The notes under the pieces: generated by a model
What the model was told of the DNA's origin: nothing
Seen by the model: the letters and a program-made list of their open reading frames with translations, nothing else
The model's database searches: none
NCBI GenBank assembly: GCA_023055425.1
Contig: JALGPY010000001.1
Span: 73,526,994-73,590,993, forward strand
Source of the DNA: Linanthus parryae
Lineage: Eukaryota; Streptophyta; Magnoliopsida; Ericales; Polemoniaceae
DNA: 64,000 bases
Reading direction: 5' to 3'
Position numbers and translations under genes: made by a program
Part shown: positions 24,601-35,590 of the stretch, one piece after another
How positions within the stretch are numbered: position 1 is the first letter of the stretch
Layout of the letters: each line of letters starts with the position of its first letter

Positions 24601-27600
24601 GGTTGGGCCCACGGGTTCAATGTTCGGTTAGCATCCAAACTGGTCTTCTATTGCACCTTACAATGCCCTAAATCCAATGTTGTTTCCAATCCAGAAAACC
24701 TTTTCATGCAATCGAGAGATAAAAAGCAATAGTTCACAGACTAATCGATTCCATAGGAATCTCCCTCTGTGACGCATGAGTAGCAATGTTAAAGGTCTCG
24801 CGTTCAAAATTGCTCAGTCACACACTGATCATTAGCCCTACATCTTGCACTTCTACTATTCTGACCACTCGTATTTATATTATGTATACATATCTTTCCC
24901 CGATCAGACTATCAGAGATAGAGTTTAAGTTCCAGCCTAATGTTCATTCTCACCAGCTAGCACCTACCCTACCTCAACTCAACTCACCAAGCCTTTTCAC
25001 AATTTAACCGGGTCGGAAACATGGATCAAACTTCTAAGGTTTAATTTGACCAAGACTGATCTAATTGTATCCACCCAAATTCATCTTGGTCGCCTTTTCC
25101 CTAGTCTACCGCCATCAATTTGGAGCAGACCACCTCAAACCACGCTCTCATTTTTTTTCCTTCTATTTTGTCTTCTTTTGGCGCAACGCCTGGAATCTTT
25201 CTAGTTGTGTCATTGTGTAACTTATCTTTCGTAGTTACAATACTTGTTCACCTAAACATTCTCATTTCTGCAACATTCATTTTATTATATTTATTCTTTG
25301 AAATGGCCTGCCCATTCATGCACTCCCTCCTCTATCCACAACATGGACGATGATGCAAACAGCCCCAGGACAGGAATATACTATATGATTTTAATATAAA
25401 ATTAAACCGGAAAGATAAGCTCAAGAATCTGAAGTACATACTATTCTCCAGATTTGAGAAGAAAATCGGACTAAAAACAAGAAGAAGAAACAGTAACTTA
25501 TGCTAGTCTCTTGCGCACTCCTGCAGCAAAGAGAAAAAGCAAGATAAGGAAGTGGCTTTGAGCGAGTCTCCCGCGCACTCCTTAGCGAAGAGAGATGGGT
25601 AGGCGCCATGGGTTGAATCCCCAAAACCCAAACCTCCAATACTTGAAACCCTAGCTGCAAAAGTTGCTCTCTACATTTTCTTAAACCAATCATACCTCAT
25701 CCTAGGTAGCTGCCTTTTAAAAGGGCTGAATCTTCCAAGAGAAGCATCTGTCTTTTAAGAAGCTTTTCAGCCTATGTCGTATTACATAATAGCCCTCATG
25801 AAAGAGAATAACCTTAGAGAACCCCAGATTCATATATCTGTGACAAAACGACATGCTTCTGCAACAGATGAAGTCGGTTGAGGTGTCCCCTAAGAATCAT
25901 TTTTCAAAGTTACGCCCCCCACCTTGATTGGACCCCAGCCGCCCCCCTCCACCCCCACCACCACCACCAATCTCCAAAACGCCGCCTTGAGTACCTGATT
26001 AATCTGGGTTTGACCCACCTATTTCCTCCCATCTTTGTCTACCATGCTGAGTAGGCATATCAAATCTTCATCAAAGAAGTTCTTCGCATTTGCTAGGTAG
26101 TCTGTCTCAAGAAATTAACAAAAATAAAATCCGAGGGCGGTAAAAAAGAACTGTTTGGTAGTTCAGTAGGAAAAGAAGAAGAGTATATTCCCTTGATATT
26201 AGGTTCTCCCAAATGATTATAGCCCATTAACCCTTCATTCCTAGCCCATCAACACTCTTACAGTTTGTCCCTGCTTCATTCAATCACTTTAGCTCAATTA
26301 GTAAATCATTTAGAGATCATCTTGATTGACCTTAGTGCTAGGCACTTTAATAAACCTATATTGGATCCTTAGAGTCGGCACTATAGTTATCAAAGTTTCA
26401 TGCATATCGTGTATATGTAGTAGGATTTTCTATATCATGGATTGCATCGTAACGATACAAACACCCTCTTCTAAACAGCTTACAAAGCCTAACTGAGGAA
26501 TTGAGTGGGTGATCAGTGCTCATTGGCATTTTTTGTCTTTTTTGTTTTTTTGGTGAATGAGTGGTTGAAATGAAGAGAGAAATTCTCTCTCCTCACCTCG
26601 ACCGCTAATTCACAAAAAAAGGGTAAAAGACACTTTCCACCCCTATAATTTGGTTAAAATACAATTTGCACCCCTGACTTCTGAAAAAATCCACTTTGCA
26701 CCTTGAAACGGAAAAAAAGTTAGGACACTTCGCACCCTTCAGTCACGTTCCGTTGGGAAAATGAGTGACAATATTTTTTCATATTGCCCTTGTGTATTTT
26801 TTGACTTTGCACTTGTTTAATGTTGCTCTTGAACCATCAAGAACAACAATAATTGCAACTTCAAAATACAACAATCCATAATATTACTCATAAATTAGAT
26901 CGAACTAATCTTGATGAAATAATCAATACTTGGATCATTCACAACCTAACACTTATTCAGCCCCACTAAGACATAATTCAAAATACAAATTGAAGGAATA
27001 ATTTGATAAACTAAGCTGCTAGTCTGCTACTGCAGCACCAACATATCTGAATGTCATCAGAACATCTCCAAAATTGAGGAAGAAGACCACAATGATTGAC
27101 TGAGTTATTGAAAAAGAAGAATGGAAGTTTTTGTCCAAGACGAATTCGACAAGTATTCCACATAAACACCCATATTAGAGACATCATCTGGGACAACATA
27201 TTCCTTCCACCAATTTAGCTTGTGGGTTAAACTCTAGCTGGAGATCTGGGTCAAACCTCTTCAAGCTCCCCTTCCAACACGATTTCACAACTGGCTGCTC
27301 CACCAAATCCACAGATCCTGGGAGGGATAGTAACTCATTAGACACTTGACTGCCGATGGGAGGACAATCAAACTTGATATTGAGAGCGTAAGGGTGGAGA
27401 GAAAGCCCGGATGGCTCATGGACATCAGAGTCGCCGTCCCTACTCCCTGAGCCCTTCGTCGATGGCTGAACCCATGGTGGAATCTCTCCAATCGAAGCCC
27501 CAACCCACCGTTTCTTGTTGTTTCTCCTACGAAGAAGAAGAGGAGAAGAGAGAGACACGAGAAGAGGAGGCAACAGAGAAGAAGAGAGAGACAGAGGCGC

Positions 27601-30600
27601 TGAAATTCGACATTTCAGCAACTCCTTGGGCTCAGCGTAGTCCCTCTCCTTGCAAAACTCGATTCCGCTGTTGCCTTTGGTTCGTCGGCGCTGCTATTCA
27701 AGCCTGTGCCGCGGCTGCCTCCATTGTGTGTGTGAGAGAGAGAGATAAGAGCGATGGTGATAATGGTTTCTCCCGAATGGGTGGCGGCTAGGGTTTCTCT
27801 AGAGAAGGAGAAGACAGAATGAGGGTGAGGAGAATATATGCTTTTCATAGTGGTGTAATTTTACTTCAAATTTAGAGGTAGTTTTGTCTTTTTAGTATGA
27901 AAGTTATGGCATGCTAGTGACAAGGGTGTAAAGTGGATTTTTACCAAATTATAAGGGTGGAAAGTGTCTTTTACCCAAAAAAATGTTTCTCAAACAAGGT
28001 CAGTATCTATGCAGAATGGTTTTATTAGTTCAAAGTTCTTGCTTGTGTAAAAAAAAGAACCTACAGAATATAAAATCATACTCTAAGTCCCAACTGCTAA
28101 CATGATAGTAGTCCGCTCAAGACTGGTAAGTAGAACAGCTCGTCTATTACTTGGTATCTTCTTTCATAAGGTCAGATTTCAACTCGCGAGGGTGAGGCAA
28201 CCCTGGAGAAACTATAACAAAATCTCCATAAAGTTCATATAACTTAGAGTTCTCTATCAATTGGGTCTGACGATACATCTCAGTAATCATGTATGATACC
28301 TATCGTGTATCATACGATACTAACAGAGGTTGGCCCATCCTTGCCATTAATTGATATTTCACTGGGCTTCTTAAAGCACCTTCTTCTCATTTCTGGGCTC
28401 TTCTTTAGCTATAGAGGAAGATAAATCTAAGAGCCATTGGAAGTTCCAAACTTTATTTCTGAATCAGAAGTGGTTGGTTTTGTGGAGAAAGCATCGAAGG
28501 ACTGTCTGTAATACTGAATTTCCATCTCTCCAGGATTCATGATTCCAGAATCCTTGCTAGCATGAAGTACTGACCGCATATGTTGATCGCTAAAAGAGGT
28601 TACAAATCTAGAACATGCTTGTATACCGATAATACTTATATTGTTCCGAAAGTATAGAAGAAAACCTCGAGTTTACCTTTTACAGTCCCAAGAGATCGTC
28701 CACTCATTCGCTTCTTAACATGCAAGTATAAAAATCCAGGCAAGCCATTTTCTTTCCTTAACATTGATGTTTTCAAACAAGTGCACATACCAACAAGTTA
28801 CTTTTTCACTTTACTTCCTCCATACTCTTTTTTCCAAATTTTTATATTTTCGCTTTCCAAATTCTTATTTGTAGATCTACCAAGTCAAAACCATCAACAA
28901 AAACTTTGTTGAAAGTCAAAAAAGACACATAGAACGGGACAGGGGGTATATAACACCAATTGTCACCAAACTGAAGTTATGTTGTCACCTATCCCACCTT
29001 TGAGCCACACACACACACACACTCAAAGATAAGGAAATTGAAAAAGATGCTTTTACCGTGACAAACCAACCACCAGTTCATATTTAGCATTTAAAGCTTC
29101 TCAACAGGAATAGCTATCTTGCTACCTTAAAGGCAGGAGAGTACTTTGTCTGACTGGTAAAAAGTTTAGAATAATTCATGTCAGTTTATATTCACAAAAT
29201 CTTGAAAGAACTCAATTTTGAGTCACGTGCTTTCAAGGCTAATATTTCTTCCCAAACTTGAGCTCAAATCTAATGTTCAACTCAAGTTATGTTCATAAAA
29301 CATTTAGACGGAATGAGCATGACAAAATCCAATAAACCAAGCCACCTAAGAATGAGTATTTTAACTCCATCATGGATATGCAACAGTCAAATTAATAAAT
29401 GTACAAGCAGGAAATTCTCGTCTAACACTTGAAGATAAAGGGTAAAACAGACCATACCCTGAATTTTTGTACAGTTGATCTTCATCACTCAATATCTCGC
29501 TTGAATGCTGTACGGATCTTTGAACTGGAGTAGACCACGGGTTTGGTGGAGGTAAGTTGTCAGAAAAATATCTCCGCCTGATTAACTGAGGAAAGGGTAT
29601 TTAGTATTAGATGAAGACCCAACGAGAGCAATACAAAACTTATGAGAGATGGCTTGGGCATGTTAACAGACCATTCGGAAAAACTTCATCACAGCTTCTT
29701 TATCGTATCTTGCCTCTTTTGCAGCCTGCCAATGCCAGTATAGAAGAGACTTCACAAACAGTTTTAATGATGAATAAATAACAATAACAGATGATATCCA
29801 ACAACAATCTGCTGGAAATAAACAGCATAGCTAATCATAAAGATCCTGAGATTATGCTTAGTAAAGTTGGATTTGAGAATACATGCATAGATTTCAGTTT
29901 TACTACGGAAGGTTAACAAATATGGTGAGACCTTAATCGAAGTTGGGGGTTCATTAAGAGGATTTAATTATCTTAAAAAACTAATTCTAGCTCCAACCAT
30001 AGATCAACCGAAGAATGCAACTACTCAGGGTGTTTCGCTTATTGTTTTCCCACTATCTCCATGCATCACAAGATAACAACATACTAACTGCCATCTATGG
30101 AGGACTAAGATAAAAGCTCCAGAGTTTACACGTATTAAAGGGAAATATATGTAAATCCAGATCTATATGAAGAGAACTACCATAGTTAAATCAGGATCCA
30201 GTAGTTTGGTGCACTCTGAATAAGCCAAACTCCACAGGGGATGAAAAACCAGAAACTCATTAGTTGCTTCTGAAATTATCAGAATCAGCAGCAGAAGCAA
30301 GATTCAAGAAAGTAATGGAACGGACCAGCAGCACCACTCTTGCGACTAAACTATTCTTAGGGTCTTTCTATGCAATAAAGCTGCTTCTGATCTACAAAAA
30401 TAAAGCAATTGGCTAGCAAGTTGCTTCCATTTATTTTTTATCAAGTTAGCAAAGCAATTAACAAGTGAGAAAAAAGTAAAGTATGAAGACTCTGTAACAA
30501 CTTGGACACCAAAGATATTCACCACTGCTCCACCATCCCATCGTTCCTAGACCTGGTCCCTTACTCTTCCATTCTGATTGCAGCTACAAACTTTCCTTCT

Positions 30601-33600
30601 CGCAGCCTGACCACAATGAGCAACTAGAAATATCTTCCAGGACATGTGCAATCCAGAGCAAGTCGTTCGTAGCTCAGTCCGAAATCCTCATCTTGTCCAG
30701 CAGATACTGTACGGTTAATTCTGGTGCACCTTTACATTGCTAAGGTCAATTAACAAATGATGTTACACTTTGGTCAAATAAGGTCAGCTGACATATGACA
30801 TTTGTGTACGCTATGATCAATGGTTATACCTGCTTTACATTCGTTGTTTGAAGTGCTTTGAGGGAAGGTACTGGTTAGTGTGGTATAGTAGTAGCAACGC
30901 TGTAATATGTTGCTAGATTATCATTTGACCATATCAGTTTGTTAAGTTAGATAAACTCACAAAATTTCGGTAACATAATACAAAATGTCTGAATATTGTT
31001 GTTTTCAATCAATTGGTGTACCATCATGTTGACTATGGCAACCTGACCTCCACCTCCATAACTAACTACTGTAGCTAGAATTGCCAGGGGCACAGTTGTC
31101 AGAGGCAGTGAGGATCGAAGATACATCGTAGTTCTGCTGGTATTCATATTTTTATCGAGTTCACCATTTTACCCTCACTAAAATGGACTTGATTGTCAAC
31201 TAACGGACTACTCCGTCAAATAGTGGACGAAAATTGTTACCAGTTTCAAACGTTTTTATTGCAAATGGGGTACATTATCTTGAAACAGGGTATTGCAATG
31301 TGATAGTCTTCCCAAACTGGGGGTATGCATTAAGTAGTTATGCCAAAGTTTTATAGCAGTTCCTGATTTCACAAGTAGGGTTAGCATATTAGATATTACA
31401 TGGAAATTTTAATAGTTCAGGCCAGTTGTCTTATTGCAAATTGCTAATGGATAATTTCTGTTTTAAGTTTCTCCATGATAGCTAAGTATTTCACCGATCT
31501 TATGCTAGCAGTCCTAAAACTGGTTATGTTTTTTTCAAACAGTAAACCATTTTCTACAAAGCCCATGTAATAGAATTCTACTGTTCAACTAAATTGCTCA
31601 TAAAAGAAGGCCACTCTGAGGATTTACTGACAGCTCCCACTCTAGAACTTTTCACAGGGAAGTAGTTCCCACAACGAGCTACACAAAGGCTTGGTCCCAT
31701 GCTGAATTCAAAAGAATCTACGAACAATTTCAATTTATAGTTCTTACAACGACCAACATTAAGTTTCTCATTAATCTGTCTTTTAATGCAGTTGGTCTAA
31801 TATAGCAGAAAAAAGATTTATGTTTTCCTTGTTTGCTATTGTTTTAACCTGGAAATGAATCACCATAGATAATATGCATCTGGGGGTTCAAAAATGGAAG
31901 AAAAGGAGGTGGCACGTTCACGTTGAAGGTGATATTATAATTTTCCAAATGGAAATATAGTGCATCAAAATTAGCTCCAGAACAATGTAAAAATACCTAC
32001 GTACAGAAAAAACACAGACAAAAAAAACAAAAACAAAAAAAGCATGCCCGTTCGTCTAGTTTATGCGTCTTCCTTTCCTTTTTTGGCAATGCCAAATTTT
32101 GTCTCATATTACTAAAAGTACTTATTTACATGATCTTGCCATATTACCCTTGGAGGATAATTGTTGTTTCTAAATCTTGGGTACATTTTCGAATACCAAA
32201 ATGCCATCCCTCTCTACTGCAATGACCAGCGGTTCATCTTCCTAGCAACATCTAGCTACAGATGACTCAAGCAGGTCACTGAAATGGAGAGCAAAACAGC
32301 GGAGATAAAGATTCTTGGTTGTGAAACGAGAGGAAGAAAGAGATGAGATTGAGAGAAACGGGATGAAATTCATCGCAGCTTGAGTCTTTGATTGTTAGAA
32401 AGCCACATCTGCCCATGAATAAAGATCATGATCTCTCGATGCATAGGTTTAAAATAAAAAGACGTACATGAGGGGTAATTTTGGAAATAGATTACATTTA
32501 TTGGATTTCTTAATATCCATGAAAAGTAAAATCTGACCAATATTATTTCATGGAGGGAGTACGATTACACTTTGGATTTTTCAAGAAACAAAAGAAAATA
32601 TTACTATGTATGAGACACGTGTAACAAAATCTTATTACAGAGAAAAGCATTCTATACTAATGATTTACAAAGAAACAAACATAACTGCGTATGTGTGTAT
32701 TCGGTTTGATTATTGGCTTTAATCCAACTCAATTTTTGAGATGTTAACTGGTATCAGTTAGTATAAGCATACTTGACAAAAATGTGACAGTATCAGGCTA
32801 GGTTATGTCACAGAGCTCTTAGGCGCTGAAGCTTAAGAAAACCGCACAGTTCTTCAAGCATGTTAGCACTACATATACATTGAAGACATGCATAGTGAAC
32901 CCATCTTAGTTAAACTTATCCTTCATATATTCTAAAACAAAATTGACTAGCACGCCTCTTTCAAAAGTCTTTCAAACACAACAACAATCTGTTTCTTTCT
33001 GCATCCGAGAAGCACAAGTTTCTGTAAATGCATGAGAACAGACAACACTGATGGGAAAAGTTTCCGTGAAAGCAGAGTCAAATCAGAATTCTCACCGCTA
33101 ATAGGCCTCCACTGCCAGGGAAACTCTCAGTCAGTGGAAGTTCCTCACTTGATGGAAGCAAACCCTGCTTCTCAACCCATTGCCTGGCTGCGTCAACAAG
33201 ATTTCCACTGCTTCCCCTCATTCCATCTTTTGCTGCGATATCGGCTTTGTTACCAATAACAATATATGGGACAGGAAGGCCACCAGGGCCTCCAGATCCT
33301 AGAGGGGCAGAGAACGTCCCAGTTGCTGAGATCTCTGATGCCCACTTCTGCAAGCTTGTTTTGGTTCTTCTCTGAGATAGATCGTGAACAAAGATAACAC
33401 CTGACTTAACATAAAAGATCCAGTGTCAAATACACTAAATGCTGCTAGGGGACAGTATTTTTCATTCTTTCATAAAGCGTGTTTGCTTACAAACTTGTTT
33501 AGTGAGGGTTTTGACTTGCCATGGTTATAAAACAAACGAGCCTTTTTAGTAGAAGTGGGTTTTAGCTGTAGTCAATCTAGAGGTAACTTTGTGTACCGTA

Positions 33601-35112
33601 GAACGGAATATTTTCCATGTATTACTCTTGCATGACTTAGGTTTTGAAAACTGTAACAGTAAAACAGATAATTTGATTTCAACTTTTTTCCAGATTTTTA
33701 CCTTAAAATGACCAAATAGTTCTTCTCTTAAGAATCAGTAAACAAACATTTGGCAAAAAAAGAAAAACATATAATTAATCCTAAACTGTGCAAATGAATG
33801 GCATTCCTTGTCTTCTAGTCCAAAAATGTCTTCATTTGATTAATCATTTGTTGAAATGTAGAGTCCTTGGTATTGTACTTGAAACAGGTTGAACAGGTGT
33901 ACTAATTTACCTCCTGCATTACTGACTGCAAACTAAAGTGGTGAACTGATGATACCAAAAAGAGGGAATAAAAGTAAAACAAACAAAAAATCATTTAGTG
34001 GGGATTTTATCCATAAGAGGCATCCAGATTCCGAGCCTGTGTTTGTTGCAAGAACAATTTTGCCAAAGTTCACTAGTAACGTACAAAAATAATTTTTGAA
34101 ATGCAAGCCCAGGGACATGGCATTCCAAATATTTGTAGATTTGAGTGGCAAACGAAGTGAAACATAATTTATGAAGACGAAGGGCCATTAGATGATCACC
34201 ATTTATTTGTGAATAGAAAAGAGATCTACAATCTTTGTATCTTTCATGCCCTGATACATCCCAAAGCTCAATGAAGAAATCTCTTTCCTTGTCACCTTGA
34301 ATACTATTTGAAGAACTGGCAGAATTTCCAAGAGTGGTATGCTACACGGAAGAAAGAAAAGGGAAGGAAGGCATGAGCATGGACTCGGTACGCAGCCATG
34401 GAAAACATTGAGTAGAGAGTGGAGCCTAACCTTTACGCCAACGGTACACCCAATCGTTTGAGGAGGACGAGCAACTGAAGAACCTTTCTCAATCAAATGA
34501 ACCAAAGATGATTTTCCAACTCCTGTCAGAATATGAATTAAACTTCAGCATTACATGGATAAGATGGAGCGGTGATTCAAGTAACTTTATATATCGAAAT
34601 AGAGAATGGCCCAATTAGCTATAACCGCATTCTTCCAACCATTAGTCACTATTTTCAATTGATTTATTTTGGCAAGTCTAAGAAACACGTGCTTTCTTCA
34701 CTCTGCTTAGCCCAGAAATTGCAAGGTACCTCTACATTTTGCAAGTCTAATAAACCCATACAGCTAGAGCCTATCACTTCATGAAATCAATCACTCGTAT
34801 TGGTTTTCATGTACTACTGGATTAGCTAATTTAGGCAAGTAAGACATCCACCCATTGCCAGTTTGTCTAGTATCTCGCCACTAATGAACTTGAAACAGCA
34901 CAAAATCCTAGCTACAAATGGTAAGAACATCAATAGCAGAAAATGGTCGGAGAAAAGGTAACAAACCGTATCTGCAGGAGTAGAATGGAATAGAAAAACT
35001 AATCTCAGAATCATACAGTACCTGAATCTCCAACAACAAGCACTCGAACCTGACCACAAAGCGGCCCTCCGTTTAGCTCTTTGCTATCCTTCTCCCGTTC
35101 CCTCCAGAACAT
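12317..35112 (-). CDS. LIP1: LIP1-type atypical small GTPase, seven exons across 22.8 kb
   Basis: Coding exons: 35022-35112, 34431-34522, 34200-34341, 33096-33400, 29672-29725, 29458-29585 and 12317-12512. All introns start GT and end AG, and phases agree, giving 1008 nt and 335 residues (Arabidopsis LIP1 is close to 340). Landmarks: start MFWREREKD; P-loop GDSGVGKSS across exons 1-2; switch area ARPPQTIGCTVGVK; WDVSGHERYKDCRSLF in exon 3; SGGPGGLPVPYIVIGNKAD in exon 4; LIRRRYFSD in exon 6; and a proline-rich tail ending RSKRMDINV in exon 7. It lacks C-terminal prenylation cysteines, as known for LIP1, a Ras-superfamily protein that acts in the light input and period of the circadian clock. 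The last exon lies 16.9 kb from exon 6 but fits in sequence and phase. That this long intron is spliced is inferred. Confidence 0.92.
13154..13695. mobile_element. non-autonomous hAT-type element
   Basis: Flanked by an exact 8-bp duplication CTTGTAAC (13146-13153 and 13696-13703). The left end CATAATTGTTGGAATC resembles the ends of the element at 16890-17788 (CATGGTTGTTAGAATC), so both belong to one family. AT-rich, no transposase. Confidence 0.65.
14099..15601. mobile_element. Pack-MULE (Mutator-like element carrying a host gene fragment)
   Basis: Terminal inverted repeats of about 82 bp (14099-14180 and 15520-15601), starting GGGTAAAAGACAAT and nearly identical. An exact 9-bp duplication TAAATAAAA lies at 14090-14098 and 15602-15610, the size Mutator elements make. 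There is no transposase; the middle holds a piece of a bHLH gene and a (GA)n tract at 15262-15294. Confidence 0.88.
14944..15171 (+). pseudogene. captured 5' exon fragment of a bHLH transcription factor (bHLH122/130-like)
   Basis: Opens MYNPSSSSSLSQGSMG and continues GGLTRYRSA in one frame. After loss of one base near 15035 it continues in another frame as PGSFHSNAVDSVVGANRDF, then SQSRYLSG, then TSSLSSDSS up to a stop at 15169-15171. The GLTRYRSAPGSF and SLSSDSS blocks are hallmarks of the N-terminal region of bHLH122/bHLH130-type proteins. The bHLH domain itself is absent. It lies fully inside the MULE repeats, so it is captured and frameshifted rather than a working gene. Confidence 0.72.
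16890..17788. mobile_element. non-autonomous hAT element
   Basis: Exact 8-bp duplication ATCTTACT at 16882-16889 and 17789-17796. Inverted ends CAAGGTTTTCAGGATCG and (reverse) CATGGTTGTTAGAATCG. The interior has a short GC-rich tandem repeat around ctccgtcggaggctggcgac (about 17520-17600), which makes spurious open frames on both strands. No transposase. Confidence 0.78.
18539..18604. repeat. (AC)n microsatellite
   Basis: About 33 perfect AC units. On the minus strand this makes a meaningless Val-Cys open frame. Confidence 0.97.
18982..19747 (-). pseudogene. Ty1/copia remnant: gag end and protease
   Basis: Minus strand from right to left: primer site TGGTATCAGAGC at 19736-19747; gag C-terminus NYRGGNMSMLSKDEIEKLR at about 19440-19510; then a protease region with GTWVIDLSQ in place of the usual WVIDSGAT, followed by KIATANGTLVTIAGQGDIVI and LSTNLVSIQKLTKDLG (18982-19287). 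Most of gag, integrase and reverse transcriptase are missing. The lost catalytic Asp-Ser-Gly shows it is dead. Confidence 0.75.
19748..19979 (-). repeat. 5' LTR of the copia remnant (inferred)
   Basis: It begins TGACAG directly after the primer site and ends TTTCCA at 19979, so the minus strand reads TGGAAATTTTG...TGTCA. The boundaries rest on the TG/CA rule and the primer site; no second LTR was found. Confidence 0.5.
20641..21091. mobile_element. hAT-like MITE
   Basis: Inverted ends AGCCCGTATGGTAATGC (left) and, reversed, AGGGCTAGTTTGGTAATGC (right), each followed by gctgctt/agcagc repeats. The flanks gagtgaga and gagtgagt agree at 7 of 8 bases. AT-rich middle, no coding sequence. Confidence 0.65.
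21509..22246 (-). mobile_element. 5'-truncated LINE (L1-type) with reverse-transcriptase zinc-binding domain
   Basis: The minus-strand frame 22247-21570 (225 residues) contains the zf-RVT domain typical of plant LINE ORF2 C-termini: APLKVGFFAWTAVRNSILT, RGFQLANRCVMCYGDEET, then VSHLFLHCPAARSLW (Cys-x2-Cys...His-x4-Cys). It ends in a short A tail on the minus strand next to 21509. An exact 15-bp duplication ATTAGCTTGATTTCT (21494-21508 and 22247-22261) flanks it. So it is a complete, 5'-truncated insertion; only the ORF2 tail is present and the reverse transcriptase is missing. Confidence 0.9.
22619..23410. other. intronic spacer, no feature recognised
   Basis: No coding region or clear repeat boundary. 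The part at 23180-23290 (ggagccctataaatagg) resembles LTR promoter sequence but lacks supporting ends. Confidence 0.3.
23421..24172. mobile_element. candidate inverted-repeat element with a captured gene start
   Basis: The left end ctacgtagcaccgaaat and the reversed right end ctatgaagcaccggaac form short inverted termini. The target duplication is not clear (gcatcact against gcatgagt at best). Inside, 23847-23920 reads MAAALRYVFSSLLSSTAKPS, like an organelle-targeting N-terminus. After a frame break it reads NIADVMEFAKRSVDLEGR at about 23944-23997. The source gene was not recognised. Confidence 0.4.
24173..26620. other. intronic spacer, no gene recognised
   Basis: Non-coding and AT-rich apart from C-rich runs near 25915-25970. 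A weak tRNA-like box B (gcgttcaaaattgc) at about 24800 hints at an old SINE but is not enough to call one. Confidence 0.35.
26621..27976. mobile_element. second MULE-like element, likely Pack-MULE
   Basis: Inverted ends starting GGGTAAAAGACACTTTCC on both sides, extending about 60-80 bp with internal similarity. They share the GGGTAAAAGACA terminus with the Pack-MULE at 14099. The flanks are A-rich (acaaaaaaa and aaaaaaatg), so the duplication is ambiguous. A gene-like GC-rich middle is present without transposase. Confidence 0.72.
27036..27621 (-). pseudogene. gene-like fragment inside the second MULE, origin unknown
   Basis: The minus frame 27621-27184 encodes an Arg/Ser-rich start and then an ordinary-looking segment (LNIKFDCPPIGSQVSNELL, SVDLVEQPVVKSCWKGSLKR, FDPDLQLEFNPQAKLV). 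After a shift near 27210 it continues as KEYVVPDDVSNMGVYVEYLS to about 27070. The composition suggests host exon sequence picked up by the MULE. I do not recognise the donor family, and it may include antisense sequence. Confidence 0.4.
27985..28811. other. intronic spacer, no feature recognised
   Basis: Non-coding. Palindrome-like tgtatgatacctatcgtgta at about 28290 may be an old transposon end; no partner end was confirmed. Confidence 0.3.
28814..28946. mobile_element. Stowaway-like MITE
   Basis: TA duplication at 28812-28813 and 28947-28948. The ends CTTCCTCCATACTC and (reversed) CCCCCTGTCCCGTTC are degenerate forms of the plant Stowaway terminus CTCCCTCCGTCCC. About 133 bp, non-coding. 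Confidence 0.6.
29726..33095 (-). other. LIP1 intron 4 (3.4 kb)
   Basis: Runs from the donor GTGAGA after exon 4 to the acceptor GGCAG before exon 5. No coding sequence inside. A fragment at about 32545-32560 ends catggagggagta, like one end of a Stowaway element. Otherwise no defined element. Confidence 0.7.
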
Positions 35113-35535
35113 GTTTCGCTCGAATAACTAAACCAAACTCATTACCCAGTAAAACCCAATAAGACCCACGTCAAGATCAACGACCAAACGTTTGAATACA
35201 CTTCAATTCGCAATTTTGCAACCTCCAAATACGAACAGATCTGACGACGAATTGTGGGTGGGGGTGAGAGTTTATGAAACGCCTAATCCTTGATGTTCAA
35301 CAATCGGTAAGTTTGGTCTGTCTCCAGATTTCTTGTAGGCTTCTGTGCAATGATGATTGCTGTGTTCAACCACGGGAACCGACGGAAAGGTTGTGTGATC
35401 TGCAAATGCAAGACGGGTGTAGTGTGCGAATTGTGAAAAGTTGTTCGAATTACTACTCCGTAATGTTTTGTAAATTTAAGGGGTTAACATCGCTAAGACT
35501 AGAGAGGGTTAGTGTGTAAATAGGTAGAAACTTAG

Positions 35536-35546
35536 TCTATATATAG
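35536..35546 (-). promoter_or_regulatory. TATA-like box upstream of LIP1
   Basis: Minus strand CTATATATAG, about 425 bp upstream of the LIP1 start codon and about 40 bp from the 3' edge of the gypsy element at 35591. It could be the LIP1 core promoter if the 5' leader is long. Position only; no other evidence. Confidence 0.35.
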
Positions 35547-35590
35547 AGCTAGTTTCTAGACGCATCTGAGATAAAAAGAAATACGGTTCC

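Larger units (their letters stand above)
12513..29457 (-). other. giant last intron of LIP1 (about 16.9 kb)
   Basis: It starts GTATGG at 29457 and ends TGTGCAG at 12513. It carries at least a Pack-MULE, a second MULE, three hAT-type elements (one with a MITE and a LINE inside), a copia remnant with LTR, a Stowaway MITE, and several microsatellites. No host gene was found inside. The split codon (GG|G) agrees between exons 6 and 7. Confidence 0.85.

Noticed and set aside
28280..28335. Palindromic tatgatacctatcgtgtatcata as a transposon terminus paired with about 26400
   Set aside because: The inverted similarity is short and no target duplication could be identified.
33078..33353. 91-residue frame as a separate small protein
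   Set aside because: It is exon 4 of LIP1; its last residues (VRILI) are intron read-through past the GTGAGA donor.
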